A stretch of 64,000 bases of DNA from Alphaproteobacteria bacterium (GTDB lineage Bacteria > Myxococcota_A > UBA796 > CAJQPC01). Numbering within the stretch: position 1 is the first letter of the stretch; every line of letters starts with the position of its first letter. The DNA lies in contig JACKEV010000010.1 of NCBI GenBank assembly GCA_020632795.1, positions 310,001 through 374,000 of the forward strand. The letters run 5' to 3'. Below, one piece after another: positions 50,593 to 58,213 of the stretch. The translations under genes were made by a program, and so were the position numbers. The notes under the pieces are model-generated. The model was not told where the DNA came from and made no database searches. It saw nothing but the letters and a program-made list of their open reading frames with translations.

Positions 50593-51335
50593 GCTTCCCG
50601 CTGCTGGCCGAGGCCTTCGAAGCCCTCGGCCTGAGCCCGGGGCCCGACGCCCGCGCCTTCCTGGACCGCATGGCGCCGGTGGCCGAGGGCGAGCGCGCCT
50701 GCTTCGTCGAGCTGAGCTTCGCGCCCGCGCCGGCCTTCACCTGGAGCCTGCTGCTGCGCGGAGAGGGGCCCGCCTTCCTCGACGCCGCCTTCGCCCACAT
50801 CGCCGAGCGCCACGGCCCCGACGCCCTCGCCCGCGCCCGCCGCTTCCACGAGGCCCGGGGGCGCTGGCCCCTGGCCTACGTGCGGGCGGACTTCGGCGGC
50901 AGCGCCGAGAGCACCCTCTACCTGCGCGGCCAGCCCCCCGAGCCCAACGCGGAGGGCGTGCAGGTGAGCGCGCTGGAGTTGGACGGCGCCCGCAGCGCCC
51001 TCAAGCGCTACCGCGTGATCCCCACCGAGGCGCTGGCCGACGCGGTGTCCGCCGAGGGCTTCGCCCCGCCGCCGCTGCTCGACGTGCTCACCCGCCACAC
51101 CCGCAGCCCGATCGCGATGCTCGGGTGGCGTGTCGGCCAGCGAAGCCTCGCGGTGGACCTCTTCGAGGTGGAGACAGACCCCCTCATCGACGCCCTGGGC
51201 CCCCTCAACAGCGGTCCGCTGCCCCGGGTGCGGGACCTCCTGGACGGCGGGCCGCTCTGGGTCGCCGGCCTGCGCCTGTCCGCGGGGGCGGCCCCCCGCA
51301 CCCGCTGCTACGTCCTATGCCGTTACAAACATTGA
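50589..51335 (+). CDS. Uncharacterised protein, second of a tandem pair
   Basis: The GTG start overlaps the previous stop and gives 248 residues. It parallels the upstream gene: FPLLAEAFEALGLSPGPDAR, CFVELSFAPAPAF, LLLRGEGPAFLDAAFAHI and later RSALKRYRVIPTEALADAV. The C-terminal part has diverged and lacks the aromatic YYAYP element. No family recognised. The end of the gene contains the -35 of the next promoter, so transcription of the eCIS-like operon is started independently from here. Confidence 0.58.
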   Translation: MSFPLLAEAFEALGLSPGPDARAFLDRMAPVAEGERACFVELSFAPAPAFTWSLLLRGEGPAFLDAAFAHIAERHGPDALARARRFHEARGRWPLAYVRADFGGSAESTLYLRGQPPEPNAEGVQVSALELDGARSALKRYRVIPTEALADAVSAEGFAPPPLLDVLTRHTRSPIAMLGWRVGQRSLAVDLFEVETDPLIDALGPLNSGPLPRVRDLLDGGPLWVAGLRLSAGAAPRTRCYVLCRYKH

Positions 51336-51360
51336 TGGAAACGACATAGTCCTTTATAGT
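51332..51360 (+). promoter_or_regulatory. Sigma70-type promoter for the DUF4157 operon
   Basis: TTGATG (51332-51337), 17 bases and TATAGT (51355-51360) form a promoter that overlaps the stop of the preceding gene. The -10 hexamer is identical to that of the ArsR promoter at 12827. A strong GGGAGG at 51384-51389 lies six bases before the ATG at 51396. The leader is about 30 bases. Confidence 0.65.
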
Positions 51361-51395
51361 GGGAGCAGACCAGGACGTCTCGAGGGAGGCCCACG

Positions 51396-52775
51396 ATGGC
51401 GAGTATGCAGCGCGCGCAGACCAGCGACTTCTCCAACCTCGTGGACGGCGACGACAGCGCGATCGTCACCGAGACCGGCGGCAGCCCCGACCTCCAGCCC
51501 CAGGGCAACGCGGCCGCCCAGAGCGCCCTGCCCGGCGGCGGCGGTGGTGCGGGGGGCAACCCCGACGGGGGTGGCAGCGGCCTGCCCTTCCAGGGGGACA
51601 TGGAGGCGGCCTTCGGGGCGGACTTCTCCGGCGTGTCCGTGGACTTCGGCGACCAGTCGGCGCTCAACGAGATGAACGCCACGGCCGCCGCCTCCGGCGA
51701 GCACGTCTCCTTCAGGGACGCCAACCCCGACAAGGAGACCGTCGGCCACGAGCTCGCCCACGTCATGCAGTTCCGCAACGGCGGCGGCGGCGGCGCCCCG
51801 ATGGCCAAGTCGATCGACGGCGGCGACCAGGATCCGGCCGAGAAGGAGGCCGACGCCGCCGGCGCCAAGGCCGCCCGCGGCGAGCAGGTCTCCGTCACCG
51901 GGACCCCCACCGCGGAGGTCCACCGCGAGAACGAGAACATGTGCGTCGAGCCCGACGCCTACGCCAAGACCTACGCCCTGATGGACAACGACGCGTCCAT
52001 CGCCAACAAGTGGGTCGACACCTACGAGAAGATGGCGCTGGCCAACGTCAACACCCTCCAGAACGCCTACATGGAGGCCAGCAAGGCGGTCGAGCGGAAC
52101 TCCAAGCTCAAGGACGCCAAGAGCTTCTGGGACGGCTTCGGCGTCGCGGTGCTCATGGCGGCCATCAGCCTGATCCCCGCGGTGGGGCCGATCGCCAGCC
52201 ACATCAAGCGCGTCGCGGGCGAGGGCTTCTGGGCCGAGGGCATGAAGGCCGGCATCAACCTGGTCACCAGCACCATCGCCAACTTCGGGGTCAACTACAA
52301 GGGCCCCGACAAGCCCGGCTTCGGCAAGCCCGACTCCCTGCCCAAGCTGATCGAGACCTCCAACCAGGTCATCAAGCAGGAGACGGTGATCTGGCGGGAC
52401 ATGTACACCAACTGGCGAAACGCCTGGCAGACCAACAACCAGGCCAGCGAGCCCAAGCCCTGGGGCGCCTCCCGCCTCCAGAAGATCGCCAGCTCCACCT
52501 TCAGCAACGTGACCGCGTTCACGATGGCGCCGCTGACCAAGGCCTTCGAAGAGGTGCTCTGGAACGACTACCTCAAGGAGAACTGCCACTCCACCTACAA
52601 CAACTACGTGTTCAAGGACGCCACCTACGGCTTCAAGGGCCTCTCCAAGGCCACCATCGACTACCTGACCAAGCGCTTCGGGTGGAGCGCGGGCACGATC
52701 GCGGGTAAGTGCAGTCGTATGCCCGAGAATTGGGCCGGAGGAACGTCCAACGGTGACGTCGAGGTCAAGCCCTGA
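51396..52775 (+). CDS. DUF4157 (eCIS-associated) protein with HExxH motif
   Basis: The 459-residue protein opens with a disordered Gly/Asp-rich leader. Residues 62-126 form a DUF4157 domain: LPFQGDMEAAFGADFSGVSV and then ETVGHELAHVMQF with His118-Glu-Leu-Ala-His122 as zinc site; EKEADAAG near 149 may give the third ligand. DUF4157 is strongly linked to extracellular contractile injection system cargo. The remaining 330 residues are a helical domain with a hydrophobic stretch (AVLMAAISLIPAVGPIASHI near 245) that could insert into a membrane. No eCIS structural genes are in the window. It heads an operon with two lipoproteins. Confidence 0.8.
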   Translation: MASMQRAQTSDFSNLVDGDDSAIVTETGGSPDLQPQGNAAAQSALPGGGGGAGGNPDGGGSGLPFQGDMEAAFGADFSGVSVDFGDQSALNEMNATAAASGEHVSFRDANPDKETVGHELAHVMQFRNGGGGGAPMAKSIDGGDQDPAEKEADAAGAKAARGEQVSVTGTPTAEVHRENENMCVEPDAYAKTYALMDNDASIANKWVDTYEKMALANVNTLQNAYMEASKAVERNSKLKDAKSFWDGFGVAVLMAAISLIPAVGPIASHIKRVAGEGFWAEGMKAGINLVTSTIANFGVNYKGPDKPGFGKPDSLPKLIETSNQVIKQETVIWRDMYTNWRNAWQTNNQASEPKPWGASRLQKIASSTFSNVTAFTMAPLTKAFEEVLWNDYLKENCHSTYNNYVFKDATYGFKGLSKATIDYLTKRFGWSAGTIAGKCSRMPENWAGGTSNGDVEVKP

Positions 52776-53490
52776 GGTTCCCCGCCGACGCGCGCGGCTT
52801 CGGTGGCTGTGGCTGGCGGCGCTGCTCGGCGTGGCCTGCAACCTCGGCGCGAAGGACATGAACATGCTGGTCTCCGAACTCAGCGGCCCGGATCCCCGCC
52901 GGGCCTATCAACACCTGCTGGAGGAGGACCCCGCCGAGGTGCGCGCCCAGGTGGTCGACGCCCTCCAGGGCGCCGCCGCCGAGGACCGCCAGCTCCGGGA
53001 GTGGGGCAGCTCGGTGCTCATCACCCAGCGCACCCTCCACGGAGATGGCCAAGCCGACCCCGCGCTGGTCCGCGCGCTGCTCGACGCCTGGTCGGGCACC
53101 CAGGACGCCGAGACACGCCTCACCATCCTGCGGTCCTGGAGCAGCCTGGACGGTGCGGTGGCCGTGCCGCTGCTGTCCGAGGCCCTGCCCCGCTGCCGGG
53201 ACGACCAGGAGCGCGCGCTCTGGATCTCCATGCTGCTGGGCGGCGCGGACCCCGCGCTGGCGAGCGCCCACCTCCTGCCCGCGCTCGCCGTCGAGATCGA
53301 GCGCATCGGGCCGGAGGCGCTGGCGGAGCTCTCTGCGTCGGGGCACCACACCGGCATGTACCACGTCCAGCTCCTCCAGCTCCTGGGCGTGCTCGCGAAG
53401 ACCCCGGGCACCGCCGGGGCCGCGCTGGCGCTCTCCGAGGGCTGGCCCGACACGCCGGGGCGCCAGATCGCTCGAGGCGAGGTCCGCTGA
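52753..53490 (+). CDS. Predicted lipoprotein with helical repeats
   Basis: The 245-residue protein starts at GTG inside the end of the DUF4157 gene. The leader RARLRWLWLAALLGVACNLG suits a lipoprotein with a non-canonical box. The mature part is alpha-helical, with repeating pairs such as RAQVVDALQGAAAEDRQL and VPLLSEALPRCRDDQERAL that look like HEAT or similar solenoid repeats. It may immobilise or cap the DUF4157 protein, for example as immunity or chaperone partner; this rests only on gene order. I know no family name. Confidence 0.62.
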   Translation: MTSRSSPEVPRRRARLRWLWLAALLGVACNLGAKDMNMLVSELSGPDPRRAYQHLLEEDPAEVRAQVVDALQGAAAEDRQLREWGSSVLITQRTLHGDGQADPALVRALLDAWSGTQDAETRLTILRSWSSLDGAVAVPLLSEALPRCRDDQERALWISMLLGGADPALASAHLLPALAVEIERIGPEALAELSASGHHTGMYHVQLLQLLGVLAKTPGTAGAALALSEGWPDTPGRQIARGEVR

Positions 53491-54623
53491 GCCACGCGGC
53501 CCCTCTGCTCGCGCTGCTGTTCGCCGGCTGCGCGCCACCGGACGGCTGTCCCCTCCCCTACGATCCCGACACCATGCGGGATCCGAACAGCGACGCCTTC
53601 CAGGAGCACGTCGCCGCGCACCTCGCGGAGATGCACGTCGCGGGCGCCTCGCTGGTCCTGATCCGCGACGGGGAGCTGGCCTGGGTAGGGGGCTTCGGCG
53701 TGGCCGACGCGGTGACCCGCGCCCCGGTGACCGAGGACACGCTGTTCATGCTGGCCAGCGTGTCCAAGCTGTTCACCGGCGCGGCGCTCGCCCTGCGGGT
53801 CGAGGACGGCGCGCTGGGCTGGGACGACCCCATCCACCCGCTGCTGCCCTTCGAGGTCCGCCACCCCGAGCACCCCGAGGCGGACATCACCCTGCGCATG
53901 CTCCTGCGCCACGAGTCCGGGATCATCGACGAGGACGAGGACATCTGGGGCAACTACGCCCCCGGCGACCCCGAGGAGCCCCTGGCGGACTTCCTGGAGA
54001 GCTACCTCAGCCCGGGGGGGTCGCGGTACGACGCCGCGAACCACTTCGGCGCGGCCCCGGGGGAGCGCTACAGCTACTCGAACGTGGGCTTCGCCCTGCT
54101 GGGCTACCTGGTGGAGCGCAGCGCCGAGCAGCCCTTCGACGCCTTCTGCGCCGAGCGCATCTTCGAGCCGCTGGGTCTCGACGCGGGCTGGTTCCTGGCG
54201 GACGTGGACGAGGCGCGCGTCGCCCACCCCCACGGTGTGGGCGGCGGGGTGTACTGGCGCATGCCCCACTACGGCTACCCCGACTACCCCGACGGGCAGC
54301 TCCGCATCAGCGCGCCCGACCTCGCCCGGTTCCTGCTGGCGGCGCACCCCCGGTACGGCGACGACCTGCCCCAGCTCCCGGCCGCGCCCATCGTCCGAGC
54401 GGCCTGGGAGAGCGGGCTGGGCTGGAAGGTCTACGACTGGGGCGACGAGCGGGCCTACGGCCACGGCGGCTCGGATCGGGGCGTGCACACCCAGGCCCGA
54501 ATCGGCGGAGACAGCGGCGACGGCTACGTGCTGCTGACCAACGTGCGCATCGAGGGCGAGGCCGAGGAGCACCACCGCGACTGCCTGCTGCGCAGCCTGC
54601 GGCGGGCAGCGCGGGAGGAGTAG
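53487..54623 (+). CDS. Beta-lactamase-family serine hydrolase lipoprotein
   Basis: The protein has class C beta-lactamase/DD-peptidase motifs: SVSK (LASVSKLFTG, nucleophile Ser), YSN (YSYSNVGFALLG) and HGG (YGHGGSDRG). A leader with LLALLFAGC indicates a lipoprotein of about 365 residues. No ATG, GTG or TTG lies in frame near the leader; the only plausible start is CTG at 53487, overlapping the previous TGA (CTGA) with GAGG eight to nine bases upstream. It probably acts on peptidoglycan or an ester in the periplasm. Third gene of the DUF4157 operon. Confidence 0.82.
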   Translation: MSHAAPLLALLFAGCAPPDGCPLPYDPDTMRDPNSDAFQEHVAAHLAEMHVAGASLVLIRDGELAWVGGFGVADAVTRAPVTEDTLFMLASVSKLFTGAALALRVEDGALGWDDPIHPLLPFEVRHPEHPEADITLRMLLRHESGIIDEDEDIWGNYAPGDPEEPLADFLESYLSPGGSRYDAANHFGAAPGERYSYSNVGFALLGYLVERSAEQPFDAFCAERIFEPLGLDAGWFLADVDEARVAHPHGVGGGVYWRMPHYGYPDYPDGQLRISAPDLARFLLAAHPRYGDDLPQLPAAPIVRAAWESGLGWKVYDWGDERAYGHGGSDRGVHTQARIGGDSGDGYVLLTNVRIEGEAEEHHRDCLLRSLRRAAREE

Positions 54624-54624
54624 G

Positions 54625-55725
54625 TCAGGCCCGGAGCAGCCCCTCCGCGCTCTCGGCGGTGAAGATGCCGTCGGTCCAGCGGGTGAGGGTGTCGAGGTCT
54701 GCGGTGTTGACCTGCGCCTCGACCTCAGAGGGCAGCGGGCCGAAGCGGTGGGCCAGGAGGCGGAGCAGCAGGTCGCGGGCCTGGGCCACGCGGCCCTCCT
54801 GCCGGCCCTCCTGCCTGCCCTCCTGCCTGCCCCGCTCCATTCCCTGCTTGAGACCCTTCGCGTGACCTCTGGCCTCAATGCGATCCGCGATGCTCATGAC
54901 GACCTCCTCGGCTTCAGGTCCGGCGACCTCGTTGAAGATCTGCTTGAGGACCCGCTCGCCGCGCTGCCTGTCGCTGACCTTGAGAATATACCGCGTGGCC
55001 AACTCGATCGCGCGCAGGCCGTCCTCCTCGGTGGCCCTCCTGAAGACGACCTTCCACTCGGCCAGCCGTTCCAGCAGGTCGTCCTGGTGGTAGTGCTTGA
55101 AGAGCAGCTTGACCATCGCCACCAGCGCCCCCCGCCGCAGGGCTTCGTCGGGCTCCAGGGAGAGATCGCCGAGGTCGTAGCGCCAGGACGGGATGGCGGG
55201 GGCGAAGACCTCGCGGGACTCCGGGGGCAGGTCGATGAGGTCCCCGAGGTCCCTCGGCGCCCGCCACGTCCGCTCGCCGTGGTAGAGCACCAGCGGGTAG
55301 ACCAGGGGGAGCCGCCTCGCCCCGGGGTTGCGCCGCAGCCAGCTCTGCCAGATGAGCATGGTGTAGCCGACCATGCGGTACGCCATCATGGGGTCCGGCG
55401 AGGACTGGTGCTCGAAGAGCAGGTAGAAGCATATGTCCCGGCCGTCGTTGAGCTTCGCGGTGAACAGGAGGTCGGCGTGGCGCTCGCTCAGCTCGGCGCT
55501 GACGAAGCTCTGCTCCACCCGTTGAAGGGAGTCGAGGTCGACCTGGGCCAGGACCTCGGGGGGCAGGGCGTCGCGGAGGTGCTGGGCGGCGTAGCGAGGC
55601 TCGCCGAAGACGTCCTTGAAGAGGCGGTCGTGGTGATGGGACACGCGGGGGTCCAGGGCGTTGGAGGGACGACTCTGCGTAGCCTCATGCTGGGCGCGGT
55701 GACCCCTGACCGGATGTACGGTCAT
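54625..55725 (-). CDS. Rpn-family recombination-promoting nuclease/putative transposase
   Basis: The 366-residue protein matches the Rpn (PD-(D/E)xK) nuclease family: HHDRLFKDVFGEPRYAAQHL, then ELSERHADLLFTA with the Asp and FYLLFEHQSSPDP with the Glu-x-Gln. A tail region carries RQEGRQEGRQEGR from a 12-base repeat. These proteins cleave DNA and promote RecA-independent recombination; many occur in accessory positions. No inverted repeats or target duplications flank it, so it is not an obvious mobile element. A direct repeat GTACGGTC-(N7)-GTACGGTC lies across its start. Confidence 0.84.
   Translation of the reverse strand: MTVHPVRGHRAQHEATQSRPSNALDPRVSHHHDRLFKDVFGEPRYAAQHLRDALPPEVLAQVDLDSLQRVEQSFVSAELSERHADLLFTAKLNDGRDICFYLLFEHQSSPDPMMAYRMVGYTMLIWQSWLRRNPGARRLPLVYPLVLYHGERTWRAPRDLGDLIDLPPESREVFAPAIPSWRYDLGDLSLEPDEALRRGALVAMVKLLFKHYHQDDLLERLAEWKVVFRRATEEDGLRAIELATRYILKVSDRQRGERVLKQIFNEVAGPEAEEVVMSIADRIEARGHAKGLKQGMERGRQEGRQEGRQEGRVAQARDLLLRLLAHRFGPLPSEVEAQVNTADLDTLTRWTDGIFTAESAEGLLRA
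54794..54829. repeat. Three 12-base repeats inside the Rpn gene
   Basis: CCCTCCTGCCGG is followed by two copies of CCCTCCTGCCTG (plus-strand reading), giving in-frame Arg-Gln-Glu-Gly units on the minus strand. Such exact short repeats are prone to slippage, which would change the protein by four residues at a time without a frameshift. Confidence 0.8.
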
Positions 55726-55797
55726 TTGTACGGTCGCGACCGGACATATCCGCTGTGGTGGGCGTCGACCGAGGCCACGGCGCTCGGAGGTCCGGGC

Positions 55798-56538
55798 TCA
55801 CCCGCCCGCGAGCGCGCACACCCCGACCCCCGCGACCCAGGCCGCCCCGCGCAGCGCGACCCGCCGCCACCCCTGGCCCAGCGGCAGCGGGACCGCAAGC
55901 AGCAGACCGGCCGCCACCACCGGCAGCTCCCCGTAGACCGAGCCGACCGCCGCCGCCCAGGAGGCCAGGGCGAGGGCCCCCGCCGCCAGGGGTGGGGCCG
56001 GGCCGCCGCCGAGCGCCATCACGCCGCCCAGCGCGGCGCCCACCACGAAGCAGAGCAGCCCGAGGATGAGGTTTCCGGTCAGCGCGAGCCCCAGGCCCAG
56101 GCCCGCCGCGCCCAGCGCCGCCCCCGCCAGAGCGCGCCGCCCGCCGACGCCCGCCGCGCCGCGCCACGCGCCTGCGACCGCGAGCACCTGCATCCCCAGC
56201 CCGAGGCCGAGGTGCGCGGAGGCCTCCACGGGCGCCAGCCGGCCGAGCGCTCGGTGGAACAGCCACGCCGCCACCAGCCCCAGGGCGAGCGCGAGCCCGC
56301 CGACCCGGACCCGCCAGGGCAGCCGCCCCCCGAGCCAGCCCAGCGCCGCCGCCGGCAGGCCCAGCCAGCACAGCTTCTGGGTCGCCGAGACGGGAGGCCA
56401 GGCCAGCGCCCCCGTCACCCACCAGGCGCCGACGGTGAACGCCAGCGCCAGCCCGACCGCAGGCCGCCCGACCCGCGCGAGCCCCCCGGCGATCAGCGCC
56501 GGGAGGCCCAGGGCCAGCGCCAGCGTCTCCGGGCTCAA
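55798..56538 (-). CDS. Multi-pass membrane protein of unknown function
   Basis: The 246-residue product is almost entirely hydrophobic, with seven or eight Gly/Ala/Leu-rich membrane segments separated by short Arg-rich loops such as GGRLPWRVRVGG. I recognise no conserved motif. It begins four bases after the YceI stop, so the two may be co-transcribed. The extreme Gly/Ala content and GC bias mean even the frame should be treated with care, though the start and the spacing are reasonable. Confidence 0.6.
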   Translation of the reverse strand: MSPETLALALGLPALIAGGLARVGRPAVGLALAFTVGAWWVTGALAWPPVSATQKLCWLGLPAAALGWLGGRLPWRVRVGGLALALGLVAAWLFHRALGRLAPVEASAHLGLGLGMQVLAVAGAWRGAAGVGGRRALAGAALGAAGLGLGLALTGNLILGLLCFVVGAALGGVMALGGGPAPPLAAGALALASWAAAVGSVYGELPVVAAGLLLAVPLPLGQGWRRVALRGAAWVAGVGVCALAGG

Positions 56539-56542
56539 CCGA

Positions 56543-57130
56543 TCACTTCTTCTTGCCCTCGAGGGCCACGATCACGCGCACCTCGTCGCCCAGACCCTCC
56601 GCCATGTGGGTGATGCCGAAGTCGCTGCGCTTGATGGTGAAGGTGGCCTCCAGGCCCGCGCGGTAGCCGCCCCAGGGGTCGGGTCCCTCGCCCGTGCGCT
56701 CGAAGTCCACCGTGACCTGCTTGGTGACGCCGTGCAGGGTCAGGTCGCCGGTCACCGCCCAGGCGGTGTCGCTCTTCTTGGAGACCGACTTGGAGGTGAA
56801 GGTGATCTCGGGGAACTCCTCGGCGTTGAAGAAGTCCGCGTTGCGCAGGTGCTTGTCCCGCTTCTCGTGGTCGGTGTCGACGCTGTCGGTCTTGAGCGTG
56901 ACGTTGAACGTGTTCTTCTTGGGGTCGGCGTCGAGGCTGAAGTCGCCCTCGATCTGGTTGAAGCGCCCGTAGACGTAGCCCGCGCCCAGGTGGTGGATGC
57001 GGAAGATCACCGTGGAGTGGTCGTCGTCGACCTTGTAGTCGTCGGCCGCGAAGGCGGGGGTCGAAGCCAGAGCGGAGAGCAGCGCCGCGGTGAGGGTCGC
57101 GCCACGAAGCAGCCAGGAGCGGGTCGTCAT
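56543..57130 (-). CDS. YceI-family periplasmic protein
   Basis: The 195-residue protein has a Sec signal peptide (LLRGATLTAALLSALASTPA, then FA) and a YceI lipocalin-like beta barrel: YKVDDDHSTVIFRIHHLG, then TFTSKSVSKKSD, LTLHGVTKQVTVDFE and ITHMAEGLGDEVRV. YceI proteins bind isoprenoid-like lipids in the periplasm. The ATG chosen lies six bases after GGAGG; ATG at 57133 is possible. It is divergent from the acyl-CoA dehydrogenase-like gene and shares its control region, which contains an inverted repeat. Confidence 0.9.
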   Translation of the reverse strand: MTTRSWLLRGATLTAALLSALASTPAFAADDYKVDDDHSTVIFRIHHLGAGYVYGRFNQIEGDFSLDADPKKNTFNVTLKTDSVDTDHEKRDKHLRNADFFNAEEFPEITFTSKSVSKKSDTAWAVTGDLTLHGVTKQVTVDFERTGEGPDPWGGYRAGLEATFTIKRSDFGITHMAEGLGDEVRVIVALEGKKK

Positions 57131-57164
57131 CATCGTCCTCCGAGAGGGTGGGGGATTCGTCATC

Positions 57165-57185
57165 TGTCCTATAGGGAGAAGGACA
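57165..57185. promoter_or_regulatory. Inverted repeat in the YceI/dehydrogenase divergent region
   Basis: TGTCCT (57165-57170) and AGGACA (57180-57185) are perfect inverted arms separated by nine bases. The element lies between two divergent genes and is a candidate operator for one or both. No regulator is encoded next to it. Confidence 0.45.
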
Positions 57186-57247
57186 GCGTGGGTAGAACAA
57201 CATTCTGTTGCATCAACGGAACAACCGAGGCGCTGGAGGCCGGTTCG

Positions 57248-58180
57248 TTGCAGGAAACCCGAAACACGAGCACTTTCATCCAGATGCTCTGCGATCCGCC
57301 CCCGGAGGCGGCCCCCCCCACCCTGGAGGGCTGGTGGTCGGTGCACCGGGCGTTGAGCGCGCAGGCCGATCGGCCCGTCGACCTCGCCCTGATGGCCGGC
57401 TACGCGTCCGATCGGCTCGCCTGGGCCTTCGGGTCGGGCTACCAGGCCGCGCTGCGGGCCGCGATCCCCGAGCTGTCGGGGGACCAGCCTGCGGCGCTCT
57501 GCGCCAGCGAGGCCGGCGGCGCCCACCCCCGGGCCATCGAGGCGCGGCTCACGGTCACCGATGACGGGCTCGTGCTGGACGGCGAGAAGCGCTTCGTCAC
57601 CGTGGGCACCGCCGCCGCGCAGCTCGTGGTCATCGCCCGGCTGGGGGTCCGGGACGACGGGCGCCCGAGGCTGGGCGCGGTGCTCGTCCCGTCCTCGGCC
57701 GAGGGGGTGCGGCTGACCGAGGGCCCCCCGCTGTCCTTCGTGCCGGAGCTGCCCCACGCCTCCCTCACCCTGGAGGCGGTGGCGCTGCCCGCCGAGGCCC
57801 TGCGCCCCGGCGACGCCTACACCACGCTGCTCAAGCCCTTCCGCACCATCGAGGACATCCACGTCCACGCCGCCGTGCTCGGGCACCTGCTGCGGGTCGC
57901 GGCGGTGTCCGGCTGGCCGGCGCCGTGGCGGGAGCGCGGGCTCGCGCTGGCCTGCAGCCTGCGGGAGATCGCGGCGCTGGATCCCCGACGTCCGCAGACC
58001 CACCTGGCCCTGGGGGGGCTGCTCGGGCTCGCCGAGGCGTGGGCCGCCGAGGCCGAGCCGCTGTGGGCCGCCAGCCCCCCTGACCTCGCCGCGCGCTGGC
58101 GGCGCGACCGCGCCCTCCTGAATGTCGCAAACCATGCAAGAAAACTCAGGTTGGAGCGGGCCAGAGAGCTGCTACAGTGA
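57248..58180 (+). CDS. Acyl-CoA dehydrogenase-like protein (short)
   Basis: The TTG start has GGAGG eight bases upstream, giving 310 residues; ATG at 57284 is the next candidate. The middle domain is recognisable: ASEAGGAHPRAIEARLTVTD, GLVLDGEKRFVTVGT and LVVIARLG. The C-terminal helical domain is shortened against the family norm of about 380 residues, and I cannot find a clear catalytic Glu. It may be a diverged FAD enzyme or a non-catalytic relative. It ends 33 bases before the histidine kinase gene. Confidence 0.72.
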   Translation: MQETRNTSTFIQMLCDPPPEAAPPTLEGWWSVHRALSAQADRPVDLALMAGYASDRLAWAFGSGYQAALRAAIPELSGDQPAALCASEAGGAHPRAIEARLTVTDDGLVLDGEKRFVTVGTAAAQLVVIARLGVRDDGRPRLGAVLVPSSAEGVRLTEGPPLSFVPELPHASLTLEAVALPAEALRPGDAYTTLLKPFRTIEDIHVHAAVLGHLLRVAAVSGWPAPWRERGLALACSLREIAALDPRRPQTHLALGGLLGLAEAWAAEAEPLWAASPPDLAARWRRDRALLNVANHARKLRLERARELLQ

Positions 58181-58213
58181 CCCCACAACCCCTCCCCTGG
58201 GTCCGCAGGCCCG

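Noticed and set aside
54625..55725. Insertion sequence carrying the Rpn gene
   Set aside because: No terminal inverted repeats or target-site duplications are visible. Rpn proteins are commonly stand-alone nucleases despite the transposase name.
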